This document shows positions 1 through 11,344 of a stretch of 64,000 nucleotides of DNA, piece after piece (the stretch's first letter is position 1; every line of letters starts with the position of its first letter). The translations under genes and the position numbers were made by a program. The notes below the pieces were generated by a model that was not told the DNA's origin, made no database searches, and worked only from the letters and a program-made list of their open reading frames with translations. Source of the stretch: Magnolia sinica (taxonomy: Eukaryota; Streptophyta; Magnoliopsida; Magnoliales; Magnoliaceae); the NCBI RefSeq assembly GCF_029962835.1, contig NC_080573.1, positions 36,821,001-36,885,000 on the forward strand. Direction: 5' to 3'.

Positions 1-160
1 CCTGCCGTGTTATATGTATTGTATATCTATGCCGTCAATTCGTGCAATCCGTCGTGTTGAATGTATTGCATATCTATGCCGTCCATTTGTGCAGCCCGCC
101 GTGATATATGTATTGTATATCCATGCCGTCCATTTGTACGGCCCGCAGTGATGTATTTGC
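1..160. repeat. 47-bp tandem repeat, about three degenerate units
   Basis: Units containing TGTATTG.ATATC.ATGCCGTC recur with a period of 47 bases (anchor CGTG at about 6, 53 and 100). The array starts at or before the window edge. No coding potential is seen. It is probably part of a long LTR or a local satellite. Confidence 0.7.
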
Positions 161-550
161 GACCCATACGATGGGGCCCAATGTGGTATATTTATGGCCC
201 ATTAATGAGGTCTAAAGTGATGTATTCATGACCCATGTGGTGAGGCCAAATATGACGTTTATACGACCATGTGTGAGGCTCGATGTGTTGTATATAAGGC
301 CCATTGTGATGTATTTCTAGCCTATTTGGTAAGTCCCAATGAGACGTATTTTTCGACCCATATATTGTGGCCCATTTGACATATATGGGGCGCATGTATT
401 GCGGCCCATTGTGATGTACATGAGGTCCGTGAGCGAGGCCTAATGTGATGCATATGTAGCCCATAAGTGAGGCCCATCATGATGTGTATTAGGCCCTTGA
501 GAGAGGCCCATGGCGATGTACATTGGGCCATTATGTGAGGTCATGGGCCC
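160..550. repeat. Degenerate short-period repeat (GGCCCAT...GATGTAT)
   Basis: The pair of words GGCCCA and GATGTAT alternates about every 30-40 bases across the stretch with many substitutions. Open frames here are by-products of the repeat (runs of His, Gly and Pro) and are not genes. Confidence 0.6.
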
Positions 551-659
551 ACTATATGTTTGGCTCTATGTGGGCCACTCCTTAGGAGCAATGTTAGTTA
601 AATGTCCACATTGATGGGCAATGACGGTTAAATGTCCACATTGTGACCTTCCCTTAGGC

Positions 660-840
660 CTTACTAGGCCCATTCTCACCGATTCCGATTATTGAGGCCG
701 ATTCTAATTATTGAGGCCGATTGTTGAGGTCGAGACGGTTTGTCGAGGCCGAGGCCGATTTCGATTATCGAGGCCGATTCCAATTGTCAAGGCCGATTAT
801 ATAGGCCGATTATCAAGGCCGATTATCGATACCGATTATG
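660..840. repeat. GAGGCCGATTAT minisatellite
   Basis: Short units of the form GAGGCCGATT(A/C/G) repeat roughly a dozen times with length variation of 10-20 bases. It lies directly after the GGCCCAT repeat, so 1-840 is one block of low-complexity DNA. Confidence 0.7.
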
Positions 841-849
841 AGTATGTGA

Positions 850-2360
850 CAGCATAACATCATGATACATGCCCATATGCATTATCTGCATGTTTATTAT
901 GAGATGTGGTCGACCATTGCATATGTCATAGGATGAATTATTATGGGACTCCCTGATAGGAGGAGTTGCCCACATGAGCGCACGATACGCACAGGATTAT
1001 TGCATGACTGGGTGGTATGACTCATGCATTTCATATTTTATGATATAACCACCGTACGCCCTAGTGACATCAGGGTTGTAGCCTCCACGGCATGTCGTGG
1101 ATGGCCAGATGAGACACCGAAAATCTGTTACTAGCATCGGGCCACCATAGATGGCCCTGGGTGAAAATTCTTAAACCTCTGAGGCCAGGAGATGCCCCAA
1201 CGTCGAGACCGAGTGGATACATGAGCGCCCGAGTGCCAAATACCAGTAGGTCGCATCTCCCACTGTGTCGTGATTGGTTCGGAAGGGGTAGTGGCCTTAC
1301 CCACCCGAGGGTAGTGGGCATAGTTAGGCTGAGTTTGATCAGCTCATGATTAGGTCCGCTATCGAAGTGCCGAGTAGATGTTGGCTGACTACTGGCTAAG
1401 CGGATAGTGAGGTCTCTTCCACTTGCATGGTTGCACGTCCAATGGGCGGTGATTGTATGTAGAGTGTACTAGACCTCGGTGATGATCCCAAAGATGTACA
1501 GTACTGATATGTGGACTTATTGAGCAGGAGTTGCATATTCATTCATTCATTCACTATCCACTCAGGCTGGTGGTGCGCAACTATTTGTTACGTGTAAAGC
1601 TAGGATTTTGGTTGGGGCGCGCGACTAACCTGAGATCAGGAGTTTACCACATTGGGTCTGACTATCCAAATTAGGTATGAGACTAGTATGGATAAAAGTC
1701 CCTTATGATGGACCCCATAGCCTGCAATACTACATACTATCATCCCGACTTTGCACTCCTGCATGATCATTCGCACCACATATTGTATTACATCCTTGGT
1801 ATCTGATAATTGGCTCATTATGATCTGTATTCTGTACTTTGATATTGTATGACTTGTGGACTTACCAGTATGTTTCCGCTTACTCTGATATCTTATGATT
1901 CATGATCTTGCCAGTATTTCTGACATTGTATGATTATGGTGTTGTATTTGTGTGCTTGACACTTATCTTGCGCACACACTTTCACCACCCTCTAAGCTTT
2001 CTATAAGTTTATGCATGATAGATACGTGCAGGTGGCGTTAGGTTGTAACAGCGTGGAGCTTGGAGCATGTAGTTGACTTCTGGAGCTTTGATTTCGATAT
2101 ATGTATTTCCCTTTCAGCATTAAATTTAAATGTTTATATTAGTGGATATGTAATGATGATGTTGCCTTTGTGATTTGGGTAAACTTGTGGTGCTTATTAC
2201 GAGATAAAAGTACATTGGAAAATCCTCCTCGTAGGATCCCAGGATGAGAATTTGACGTATGGATGTTACGAGCCAAAAATGGCGTACTACGAAGGCTGTC
2301 GGCACTGGATTCGGCGATCGAGAATTTTATGAGCCCAGTTTCCAAGTTTGGGGCGTGACA
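850..2360 (+). mobile_element. Probable LTR remnant of a Ty3/gypsy (Tekay/Del-like) element
   Basis: No gene is seen. The stretch ends in TTTGGGGCGTGACA at 2347-2360, a word that closes the LTRs of many plant Tekay/Del chromoviruses. The preceding CACCCTCTAAGC and GATACGTGCAGGTGGC words also resemble that class. The primer-binding site expected just after it is not recognisable, and no matching second LTR was found in the window. The assignment rests on motif memory only. Confidence 0.35.
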
Positions 2361-3335
2361 AACATGGTCACCGTCAATCTAAGGGATCATGCTGGATTCC
2401 TCGTCCTCAAGATGATCGGTCGATTGCCATCTGAAAAAGGCATCAAGGTCCTCGAGTTTGCCACTGATGCGCTCGAGAAATGACATTTCAGTCAGGGAAC
2501 GCCCCCAGAAAGGGAAGGGAGGATCACAATAATGGTCTTGACCATTATCAGCTAATACAATCAACCTCCAATCATCGTTCGCGTTGGGGACCACCTAGTC
2601 ATGGATGATCAAACCTCCTACTACACAAGAAGGGATATGGAAACGAGTCATTCATCTAAAGTTTTTTAGCGATATTGGAAGCTTAAAAAAAGACCCAAAG
2701 TGCGAGTTGCAAATATAGAGAACTGCTACAAGAAGGAAAATGGAAGGGGAAGGGACACTCTCTCAACCATAAGCTAAAATGCCCCATCCCTTTCACAAGC
2801 TTCCCATTCTCAATGAGTAGTTGACAGTAAATACGGTCGAAGTTGTCCTACCAGTTGCGACATAGAAAGACCTAGATGTGCTCATTGATACGGCTCGGTT
2901 GGGAGACCTCAAAGAGGAAGATAGTTGCAGTAACTTGTTAGACTATCCCAGTGAAGACTATCTTCCGATAGAGGAATGGCTACCCAACGAATTCATGTCG
3001 ACCACCAACACTCTGAAAAGTTCCTCACCTATTGATCTCTCGGCCGAACCCATGGCTAATGAATACCCTAGTCAGATAGAAGAAATCGAGTTTGAAACAC
3101 TAGGGGGCAAAGATCAGGTAGTAAAATTGTGTTTGGTTCGTTGTCGCCAGTAACGTTTCGTTGTAATATAGTTTTCACATTGTCCTCTATCTTTCATGCA
3201 AGGCCCACTCAACCAAACACAATGTCTGGAGATGTATAAGAATATGCTCCTCTAATAATCATACAATATGCTTCTTTCTCGTTTGAAGAAGGCAAGGAAA
3301 ATGAAGCTAAGGTCAACAAAGCATCACATGTCAAC

Positions 3336-3790
3336 ATGGTTACTGTTCCAGCCAAGGGTGCATCTGAAAGTGTGATTATCGACAAACTCACCAGTGACAT
3401 GACACAACAACTTAAGCCGTTATACATATCAGCTCATCTGGATGGATGTCCTGTTAATAGAATTTTGGTTGATAATGGGGCTGCAGTGAATTTGTTACTG
3501 AGGAGAATGATGGTCAAGTTGGAGAAGACCACGGCTAATTTGATCCCGTTAGAAGTGACTGTTAACAATTTTGTCGGCCACATCACGAACACACATGGTG
3601 TCCTACCGATAAATCTAACCATGGGTACCAAGACAGTTCTAGAGCCGTTTTTCGTAGTAGATACTTCATCTACAATGCGTTATTGAGAAGAGATTGGATC
3701 CATTCTTTTGCATGCATCCCATCTTCTCTCAACCAGTTCGTGATTTTTTGGAACCAGGATAAAGTTGAACTAGTCTTGGCCAAAACAAAC
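3336..3790 (+). pseudogene. Retropepsin-like protease remnant of the Tat element
   Basis: The frame beginning at 3336 has VNRILVDNGAAVNLL near residues 40-54, the aspartic protease active-site region of plant gypsy elements (D-x-G-A-x-x-N). It is followed by the hydrophobic strands expected of the fold. After the stop at 3684-3686 the similarity continues in another frame (LLRRDWIHSF, CIPSSL), matching the conserved GRDWIH and CIPSSLH words that follow the Tat protease. A single indel near 3680 therefore separates the two parts. It is a transposon gene, not a host protease. Confidence 0.75.
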
Positions 3791-4394
3791 CTTTTTGGTC
3801 ACGTTGAATGCCAATGAAGCTTATTACTATGTTAAAGAAGTAGGACCTATCGGGTTCATTAAGAGAAATAAGCTCAACCGCCCTATGGGGATCACGATAA
3901 AAAAAGAACCCATATAACATTGTGCAAGCTATTCCGAAGGTTACCCGAGCCAAATGACGCTTGGATGAAGGACATTGTCTTCTATCGATCGGCCTTTCAC
4001 TGTATCATTGAAGAGGTTCCATGATCAGGATATCAAGGGATGAAGTGAGTGAGGCCGACTTCACGGTCAGAATAAAGAAGCTTGAAGAGAGCCTGAAGGA
4101 AACCAATGAAGGTTATTTTGTGAATCTGACCGAATCAGAAGAATCGCCTGAGGGAGACAGTTTTGAGTTTGAAGAAGCATCAAAAGAAGAAGATGATATT
4201 CGACTGTAGGTCCAAGACCCGTTGGTTGAGATCAACCTGGGGACAGATCATGACCCAAACCCAACATTTAAGTAAAACTTGTTGTGACCGCCTGAGAAGT
4301 AGAAGTTAACAAAGTTAATTTTGGAGTTCATCAACTACTTTACATGAGATTACCATGAAATGTCAGGGCAAAATCAATCCTTAGTTGAGCTTAT

Positions 4395-5050
4395 ATTACT
4401 CACGGAAGAAGGTTATCGGCCGTACAAGTAGCCGCCTTGGTGGATGACTACCAAAGTCACCCTTAAGATCAAGAAGGAGATTGAGTGACTCCTGAAAGCT
4501 AGTTTCATTTGACCAATCAATATATGTGGAATAGATGTCAAATGTGGTTCTGATGATTAAAACAAGGTAAGTTAAGGGTATATATTGATTTTAGAAATCT
4601 AAACCTGGCTACGTTGAAGGACAAATACCTCATGCCAATGGTTGATTCGCTCATCGATCGGGCTGATGAACATGAAATTGTGTCTTTTTTAGACAGGCAT
4701 TCTAGATATAATCAAATCTATAGAGCATTAGACAATGTGCCAAAAACAACATTCAAATGTCTAGGGCCCTTGGGAACATATTGCCAGGTAGTGATATTAT
4801 TCGAATTAAAGAATGCAGGGGCTATATACCAAAGGGCAATGAATACCATTTTCATTATATGATCAGCCGTTTGATGGAGGTCTATGTGGACGATGTGGTT
4901 GTTGAATTGACCGATTTAAATGAGCACTCGGTCCACTTGTGCAAGTCCATTGAATGGATGAAGCTCCATAAATTGAAAATGAACCCTTTAAAATGTGCTT
5001 TTAGGGTCTCAGTTGGTAGTTTCTTAAGATTCTTGGTACATCAAAGATGA
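4395..5050 (+). pseudogene. Reverse transcriptase remnant of the Tat element
   Basis: RT blocks are readable across three frames. The first is a WWMTTKVTLKIKKEIE-like stretch near 4440. Next is a DRHSRYNQI block (normally D-x-x-S-G-Y-N-Q-I) near 4695-4725. An ELKNAGAIYQRAM block follows at 4803-4842. The catalytic YVDD is at 4883-4894. Stops and at least two frameshifts break it. The YVDD is intact although the rest is decayed. Confidence 0.85.
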
Positions 5051-5289
5051 ATCGAAGTCGATCAAAACAATGAACAAGCCGTGATTAACGTGCGGCTGCC
5101 AAGAAACAAGGCTGAACTATAAAAATTCTTAGGCCATGTCAATTTCTTGAGAAAGTTTATATCTAACAATGCAGGAAAAACTAGCATCTTCTCTCCACTA
5201 TTGAAGTTGAAATAGGGAATCGAATTTGTTTGGTAAGCGGAGAACCAACTAACTTTCGATAGAATAAAAGAATATCTAATGAAGCTGCC

Positions 5290-5895
5290 TGTGTTGTTGC
5301 CTCCTATCAAAAGACGACCACTCAAGCTATATGTCGCAGCCTTAGCGGAGTCTATTGAAGCTCTTCTATCACAAGATGATGACATTAAAGGAGCGAACGG
5401 TTTAGTACTTGGGTCAGACACTACTCGATGCCGAAGGACGATATTCGGCCATGGAGAAATTATGCTTGTCATTGTATTTCGCGGCCACTAAGTTGAGGCA
5501 TTACTTATTGGCCGATAGAGTAAATGTAATACCATTTATCAATTTAGTGAAATATATGTTGAATCGGATAATTTTAAGCAGACAAATCGGCAAATGGGTG
5601 TTGGCTTTATCTAATTTTGATCTACATTACATGCCACATGATATGTCTGGGGTCGGAGTCATTTTGATCGCTCCCAATGGGAATCAGCAAGAATTTGCGT
5701 TTCAACTAAAGCTCAAATGTAATAACAATCAGGCCAAGTATGAAGCTATGATAATTGGCCTAGAATTGCTATTGGAACTACGAGTGAAAAATGTAACTGT
5801 TATTGGAGATTCGCAGTTAGTGATAAATCAAATGGCAGGATTGTTTAAGTGCACCAACCCATCTTTATTACCATATTATGCCATAGAGGTCTAGT
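5290..5895 (+). pseudogene. Tandem RNase H domains (gypsy type plus archaeal type)
   Basis: The first domain includes LYVAALAES and, in another frame, LDAEGRYSAMEKLCLSL and KLRHYLLAD, typical of gypsy RNase H. It runs into GVGVILIAPNG, NNNQAKYEAMIIGL and VIGDSQLVINQ at 5650-5845, the signature of the second, archaeal-type RNase H (aRNH). The usual spacer between the domains looks shortened: only about 15 codons separate FDLHYMP from GVGVIL, so an internal deletion is likely. A frameshift lies near 5400. Confidence 0.8.
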
Positions 5896-6117
5896 TACTC
5901 GACAATTTGACGAGGTCGAGTTGATGCATGTCACTAGTGAGCAAAACGGGATGCCAACAAAATGGCACAGTTAGTTGCGGGAGTTAAAGGCTTGAAAGGA
6001 TCAGTCGGTCTGACGATAGTCATCCAAAGGAAATCTTTGTCCTCTATATTTCAGAGGGAGAATGTGATGGATGTGTGGTAAAGAGAAGTAGAGGAGGATG
6101 ATTGGAGGGCTCCTCTC

Positions 6118-7060
6118 ATGGGCTCTTTGCAGAGCCCACGTACCAAGACCAACAAGAGTATACGAAGGTCAGCTATAAATTATGTGATGGTCGATAATGA
6201 ACTGTATCGAAAAGGAGACGACAGAGTTTTACTTCAGTGCTTATCAAAGAAAGAAGTTATGTTAATCATGGAGGGGTCCAAGAAGGGATTTATGGGGTCC
6301 ATCAAGCAGGGAGAAAGATGAAGCTCACACTAAGGTGTTACGACTATTTTTGGCAGAGAATAGTGACTAAGTACATCCAATACGCGAAGGGTTGTGAGGC
6401 ATGCCAAAGAATGAACTGGTCCAATGTATGCTTGCGACTGAGATACCTCCCATAATAAAAACATGGCTGTTTCGAGGATGGGCGATCGACTTGGTTAGCT
6501 AGATTCACCCATCCTTAACTCGCATGGATTCATTCATCATTGTAGCGGTCGATTACTTTATGAAATGGGTAAAGATAAAGCCTATGAGAAAAACTGGCCA
6601 TATAGAAATCATTGGTTTTATTGAAACTAATATTATCCACCGTTTTGGGATACTGGAGTCCATTACCATGAACCGACGTGTAACTTTCTTGGCCAAGAAA
6701 GTGTGAGTGAAGATCGATAGATATGGCATCAACCCCATATTATGTCCAGGCTAACATACAAGCTGAGGCTAGTAATAAGGTAATCAAGAATATCCTGAGG
6801 AAAATGATTTTAGATAGTTCATGAGAATGGCATACCAAATTGTCTGAGGCTCTGTGGGCTTACAAAATGTCGCCTCATACTAATACTGGGGTTAGTCTAT
6901 TTACACTAACTTACAGACATGATGTAGTCTTGCCTTTAAAAATTGTTGTCCCATCACTATGAACTACATATCAAGCTTAGTTAACCCCTCCAGAGTTCAC
7001 AGAGACAATGCTAGCTGAGCTCGAGGAGTTGGACGAGGTCCTTATTAGAGCTCTAAACTC
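6118..7060 (+). pseudogene. Integrase remnant of the Tat element
   Basis: The zinc-binding region ends in CEACQRMN near 6390-6415. The catalytic core is recognisable from FIIVAVDYFMKWVKIKP at 6533-6583, carrying the first catalytic Asp. The second catalytic block, normally DNGTQF, reads MNRRVTFL near 6667, so the second Asp is lost. Later words resembling LWAYK.SPHTNTG and LTYRHD..LPL (6850-6945) are in yet other frames. Non-functional. Confidence 0.8.
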
Positions 7061-7074
7061 GATCATTACCAATA

Positions 7075-7391
7075 AAGCGGACGTGGCACGAGCATATAAC
7101 AGAAGAGTGAAACGAGAGTCTTTTAAGGTAGGTGATATGGTCTAAAAAATGGTGCTGCTTATTGGCCAAAAAGACCAAGTAATAGGTAAGAAAAGGTCGC
7201 CTACTTGGGAAGGGTCATATGTTATCGAACAAATCCACAAAGGAGGAGCCTATGTCTTTAGGGGTATGGATGGGAAGATTGCAAGGGCTATTATAAATGG
7301 CCGCTTCTTGAAACATTGCTTTCCTTCACTGTGGGAATTTATCAGGAATCAGACCAGCCAGATTAGTAAAATAAGTAGTTGGTTTGAATAA
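7075..7391 (+). pseudogene. C-terminal end of the Tat polyprotein
   Basis: Words resembling ARAYNRRVKRESFKVGDMV (7086-7140, stop just after) and GSYVIEQIHKGGAYVFRGMDG (from 7209) match the region after the integrase core. That region carries the G-P-Y/F-V module and ends ...NGRFLKHCFP. The frame is open from 7149 to 7391. No chromodomain is seen, as expected for Tat. Confidence 0.7.
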
Positions 7392-7440
7392 AAGCCCTGA
7401 GACAAGGGCTAGTTGATTATATGATAATCAAAATAAGTAC

Positions 7441-7453
7441 AAAAAGAGGAAAA
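7441..7453 (+). other. Candidate polypurine tract
   Basis: AAAAAGAGGAAAA lies 50 bases after the last polyprotein stop and is followed at once by TG, the usual first dinucleotide of an LTR. If correct, 7454 to about 7790 is what remains of the 3' LTR, cut off by the copia insertion. No second LTR is available for comparison. Confidence 0.35.
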
Positions 7454-8444
7454 TGATTTGGTAAGTTAGATGATCATAAGTGGGCCGACTTGAGCTCTCT
7501 CGCCAACTTTTGCCTCTTGGTCCACGAAGCATATTGGCTCACGAGCTCTGCAGAGGAGCGGTCGATTCATGCGAGACACCGGTCAATGGTCGCGTACTCC
7601 AAATCGGCCGACTTCTTTTTGACTTCACTGGATTTCACACAGTCTGATAAAGTGCTATATGAGACTCAATGAACGTGACCAACTCCTCATTTTCTGGCCA
7701 ATCACAGCCTAGGTAAAGCTGAAAGGGTCTCGGCAAAGTCGACAGACAGATTGTTGCATGCAATCTTCAACGACCGCAACATCTTGAAAGGACGAGCGAT
7801 AGATGTCTTAGAGGGAGGGGGGTTGAATAGGACAGTACAAAATATTTCGATATAATGCGAAATAATAAAAATAAATATTCTCAATTTCTTAGAGTATTAA
7901 AATCTTGATTCCAAATAGTTTGTAGGACAACCTTCACCTAAAAGATTTAGGTAGGACAACCTTATTTCATGACGTCTTTGAGATCAAAATACTAAACTTA
8001 ACAAGAGATGATTAATCACAAAGAAAGCAATAAATAAATAAACATTTACCACCACTACTCAAGGAGTTATAGTGGTTCGGCGCTTAACCCCACACCTAAT
8101 CCACTCTCAAAATTACTACCATCATAATTTTGGCTTTCACTATTTCAAAGTTTCCACAGATTTTCCTTAACAACCTAATACAGTTCTTGTGATTTTCATG
8201 GGCTATCACAACAAAACCCACTTTGTGATTTTCACAAGCTTACCATAAAATCCATTGAGATTTTCGGATTATCTTAGGAAAAACCGGATGTAACAACATA
8301 CATGACACGCATCATGAAGGGAGTAAGGTCAGTCATATTCCCTGCCCTAAGATAGACATTATATGTGAAGATGAGATGAAGACGTGGTATTTTGGAACTA
8401 AATTATATGTGGGGAGAGAGTTACTGGACTGTCATTCGGCATTA

Positions 8445-8904
8445 AAACCACATAACACCTGAGTAAGATAATATCTTTCTAAATTATTCATATCTTCAGA
8501 AAGAGTAGGAATAGGTACCCCAGCATCGGCCATGTCAATGTCCATATCGAACAACATGATGGAGGGTGTTACAGTGATAGTTTCTTCCATAAATTGAATA
8601 TTAAATGTTAAGTTCTCAGAAGAAACTTCATTAATGGATGCATACATCTCTTTGTGTGATGGATTGGTAGGTCGCCCCACTTCAAAATTTTCTCCCATCC
8701 TGCCTCGGAGAGAAGTTCAAAGAGACCATATTGAGTGATGTGATTAAGATTAACCGATCGCTCAATACTAATGCTCCGAGAGCGGAATTACTGAATATTT
8801 TTCAGATCATCCTCGGTGCGCATATGGTCCGCACAATTTGAGTATTAGAGCGGGAAGAGGAACCAGAATGAGGTCTACGTGCAGTGCGTTTGTATCGTTG
8901 TTCC
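8445..8904 (-). pseudogene. Retroelement accessory ORF, 'putative plant transposon protein' type
   Basis: On -, a frame from about 8904 begins MEQRYKRTARRPHSGSSSRS. After an indel it reads ...SALGALVLSDRSVNLNHITQ and GLFELLSEAGWEKILKW. It then passes into the frame from 8698 with YASINEVSSENLTFNIQF, ITVTPSI and GVPIPTL. This pattern (F-Y-A-S-[IL], a beta-rich middle, a proline-rich end) resembles the accessory domain annotated in plants as putative plant transposon protein. Function is unknown. It is broken into at least two frames, and whether it belongs to the copia element or a separate insertion is unclear. Confidence 0.5.
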
Positions 8905-9629
8905 ATGGAGAAAAAAATGCAAGGAATAGAAAAATGGGGGATGGTTTGAGAAGATCAAATTTTAAAGCAAACCCACCAAAAAGGAAGATTTAGATTCAAG
9001 ATAAATGTAAAATACATAAATAAAATGCAACAAAGAATTTAAATTTAGAAGAAAAATGCAAATAAACTACTTACAAGGAAGTTAGGGTGATGGATTTGGT
9101 CGAAGGAAGTACCGACTAGCCAAAAAAGAAGTGGAAATGAGGTGATTTGAGGTTTTTCTCCCTTTTTACCCATTCCACGCATAATTCAGCTAGCCTGAGC
9201 ACGTGCTCGGCTTGCCAAATTGGTCAGTTAGCTATGGGCTGGCTGAATAACCCAAAAATTTTACAATTTTACAATTCTTTTATTATGCAAATATTAATAA
9301 AATTACAATAAATAAAAAATTATTTAAAGACAACATAATTAATTAATGCAACATAATCCAATGTCATGTTTTAAATTAGAGAATCTGACGTTGTCTAGGG
9401 GTTTTGTCAGAATATCTGCAAGATACTTCTCAGTATGAATGTATTCAAGCATAACAATCTTGTCTTCAACTAATTCTCAAATATAATATTATCATATGTT
9501 AATGTGTTTTGTGCGAGAATGTTGAATAGTATTTTTACAAATGTTTATTGCGCTGGTATTATCAAAATATAGATCCATGGTGTTTTGATCAACACCATAG
9601 TCTGTTAATATGCATTTCATCCACATAAA

Positions 9630-9995
9630 TTACCTGCAAGCATTTCCTGCCACAATATATTCAACTTCTGCGGTGAATAACGGCGCTGAATTTTGCTTTT
9701 TTCTCATAAAATAAATAAGACAATTTTCAATATAAAAGTATCCACCACTTGTGGATTTTCTGTCATCAATATTACTTGCCCAGTCAACATCAATGTATCT
9801 AGCTATTTGTAAATATGTATTATGTGGATACCATAAACCTAAGTTAGCAGTACTTGTAACATATCCGATAATTCTTTTGACAGTAGATAAATGAGATTCT
9901 TTAGGGTTAGACTGATCTCTAGCACATATGCCAACACTGAAAGAAATATCAGGTCTACTGGCTGTTAAGTACAATAGATTACTAATCATGCTATA
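9630..9995 (-). pseudogene. Copia RNase H domain
   Basis: The - frame contains LTASRPDISFSVGI, VKRIIGYVTSTANLGLWY, the D-V-D-W-A active-site block, DDRKSTSGGYFY and TAEVEYIVAG, all diagnostic of copia RNase H. The normal Y-L-K-G-T word reads YVTST. About 119 residues are open, so this is the best-kept part of the element. Confidence 0.9.
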
Positions 9996-9999
9996 GTAA

Positions 10000-10480
10000 A
10001 GACGAGAATCAATACTTTTACTTGATTCATCTTTAGATGGTTTGAGTGTTGTAGCCCGTGTTTAAAAATTCTTACCATTCTCAAAACAAAATCTTTTCAC
10101 TAGATTCATAGCATATTTGGTTTGAGAGATAAATATCCTATCTTTAAGTTGTTTCACTTGGAGAGCAAGAAAATAATTTAGCTCACCAACTATACTCATT
10201 TCGAATTATGATTTCATCGAATCTGCAAACTTGGAGGAGAGGTCAGTACAGGTTAATCTATACATAATATCATCTACATATATTTGCACAATTAATATAT
10301 TTTCATTATATTTTTTGATAAATAAAGTTTTATTAACACCCCCCATTTTAAACTTTTGACTAAGTAGAAATTTAGTCAGTTTTTCATACCATACTCTTAG
10401 GGCTTATTTTAAACCATACAAAGCATTTTTAAACGACAAACATTATTAGGAAGTTTAGGATCTTTAAAGCCCTTAGGTTG
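10000..10480 (-). pseudogene. Copia reverse transcriptase remnant
   Basis: On -, ILIVQIYVDDIM encloses the catalytic YVDD at 10269-10280, followed by SKFADSMKS, a variant of the usual F-x-x-x-M-K word. Stops interrupt the rest. The upstream RT words near 10385-10480 (YKARLVAKG-type region) are too decayed to read with confidence. Confidence 0.75.
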
Positions 10481-10500
10481 TTCAATATATACTTGCTCGT

Positions 10501-11340
10501 TTAAGTCACCTTTTGATAAGGCATTTTTAACATACATTTGATATATTTTGAAATTTTAATGCATGTAATAAAAATAAATAATCTGATAGATTCTTGTATC
10601 ACTCCAGCTCTTTTATTTAGGACACGATATGCTCTACTGTTTAAAGCGTATCCTAAAAATATATGCTTGTCGATTTTAGCTTCAAACTTTCTCAAATTTT
10701 CTCGATTTTGTAAAATGAAACATTTACTTCTGAAGATATGAAAATATTTTCACAGAGGGTTTTTTATTAAACCAAAGTTCATAAGCCATTTTATTTTTAC
10801 CTGCTCTTATATACACACCATTAATAATATAACAGGTGGTATTAATAACTTCAGCTCATAAATTTTTAGCTAATTTTTAGCTATTTAGTATAACACTGGC
10901 AATTTCTTGTAGAACTCTATTTTTCCTCTCAGCAACTCCATTTTGCTGAGGGGTTTTAGGAGTAGAAAATTCATGTAATACTCTATGGTCATTACAATTT
11001 TCTTAAAAATTCTATTTTCAAATTCAGTATCATAGTTACTTCTTATTCTGATTACAGACAATTTTTTTTTCTTCTAATGTAGATGTGTTTAATTAACTTT
11101 TTCACTTCGTCAAAAGCATTTGACTTTTCTCTTAAGAAGGCTACTCATGAGTATCTAGTGTAGTCATCTACTACAACTGGAAAATATTTCTTTCTGCCTC
11201 TGTTTTCCATTCGAGTTGGTCTAAGTCCATATGAAGTAGTTCAAGAGGTCTTGTAGTAACTAATGAGTTCACCTTTTTATAACTATTCATAATTTGTTTA
11301 CCTATTTGACAGGCAACACATACTTTATTTTCTACATTTT
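10501..11340 (-). pseudogene. Copia integrase remnant
   Basis: On -, CVACQIGKQ near 11310 is the zinc-binding end. VVDDYTRYS with a stop where Trp is normal (about 11155-11180) begins the core and holds the first Asp. REKSNAFDEV follows. Near 10655-10695 KFEAKIDKHIFLGYALNSRA is the conserved word in the linker to RT (K-x-D-x-K-x-x-x-x-I-F-L-G-Y-S). Several stops and shifts separate them. Confidence 0.8.
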
Positions 11341-11344
11341 TTTA

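Larger units (their letters stand above)
2640..7453 (+). mobile_element. Decayed Ty3/gypsy retrotransposon, Tat lineage
   Basis: Polyprotein pieces occur in the gypsy order protease, reverse transcriptase, RNase H, integrase, on + in several frames. A second, archaeal-type RNase H follows the normal one, which defines the Tat lineage. Many stops and frameshifts make it non-functional. An acidic, low-complexity piece at 2878-3153 probably comes from the gag-protease linker. No 5' LTR was identified; a polypurine tract at 7441-7453 may mark the start of a truncated 3' LTR. Confidence 0.85.

Noticed and set aside
192-531. Open frames of 69-90 codons on the - strand
   Set aside because: They are read-outs of the GGCCCAT/GATGTAT repeat, with His/Gly/Pro periodicity and no family resemblance.
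1070-1349. Overlapping frames on both strands of about 62-83 codons
   Set aside because: No domain words, both strands equally open, and embedded in probable LTR sequence.
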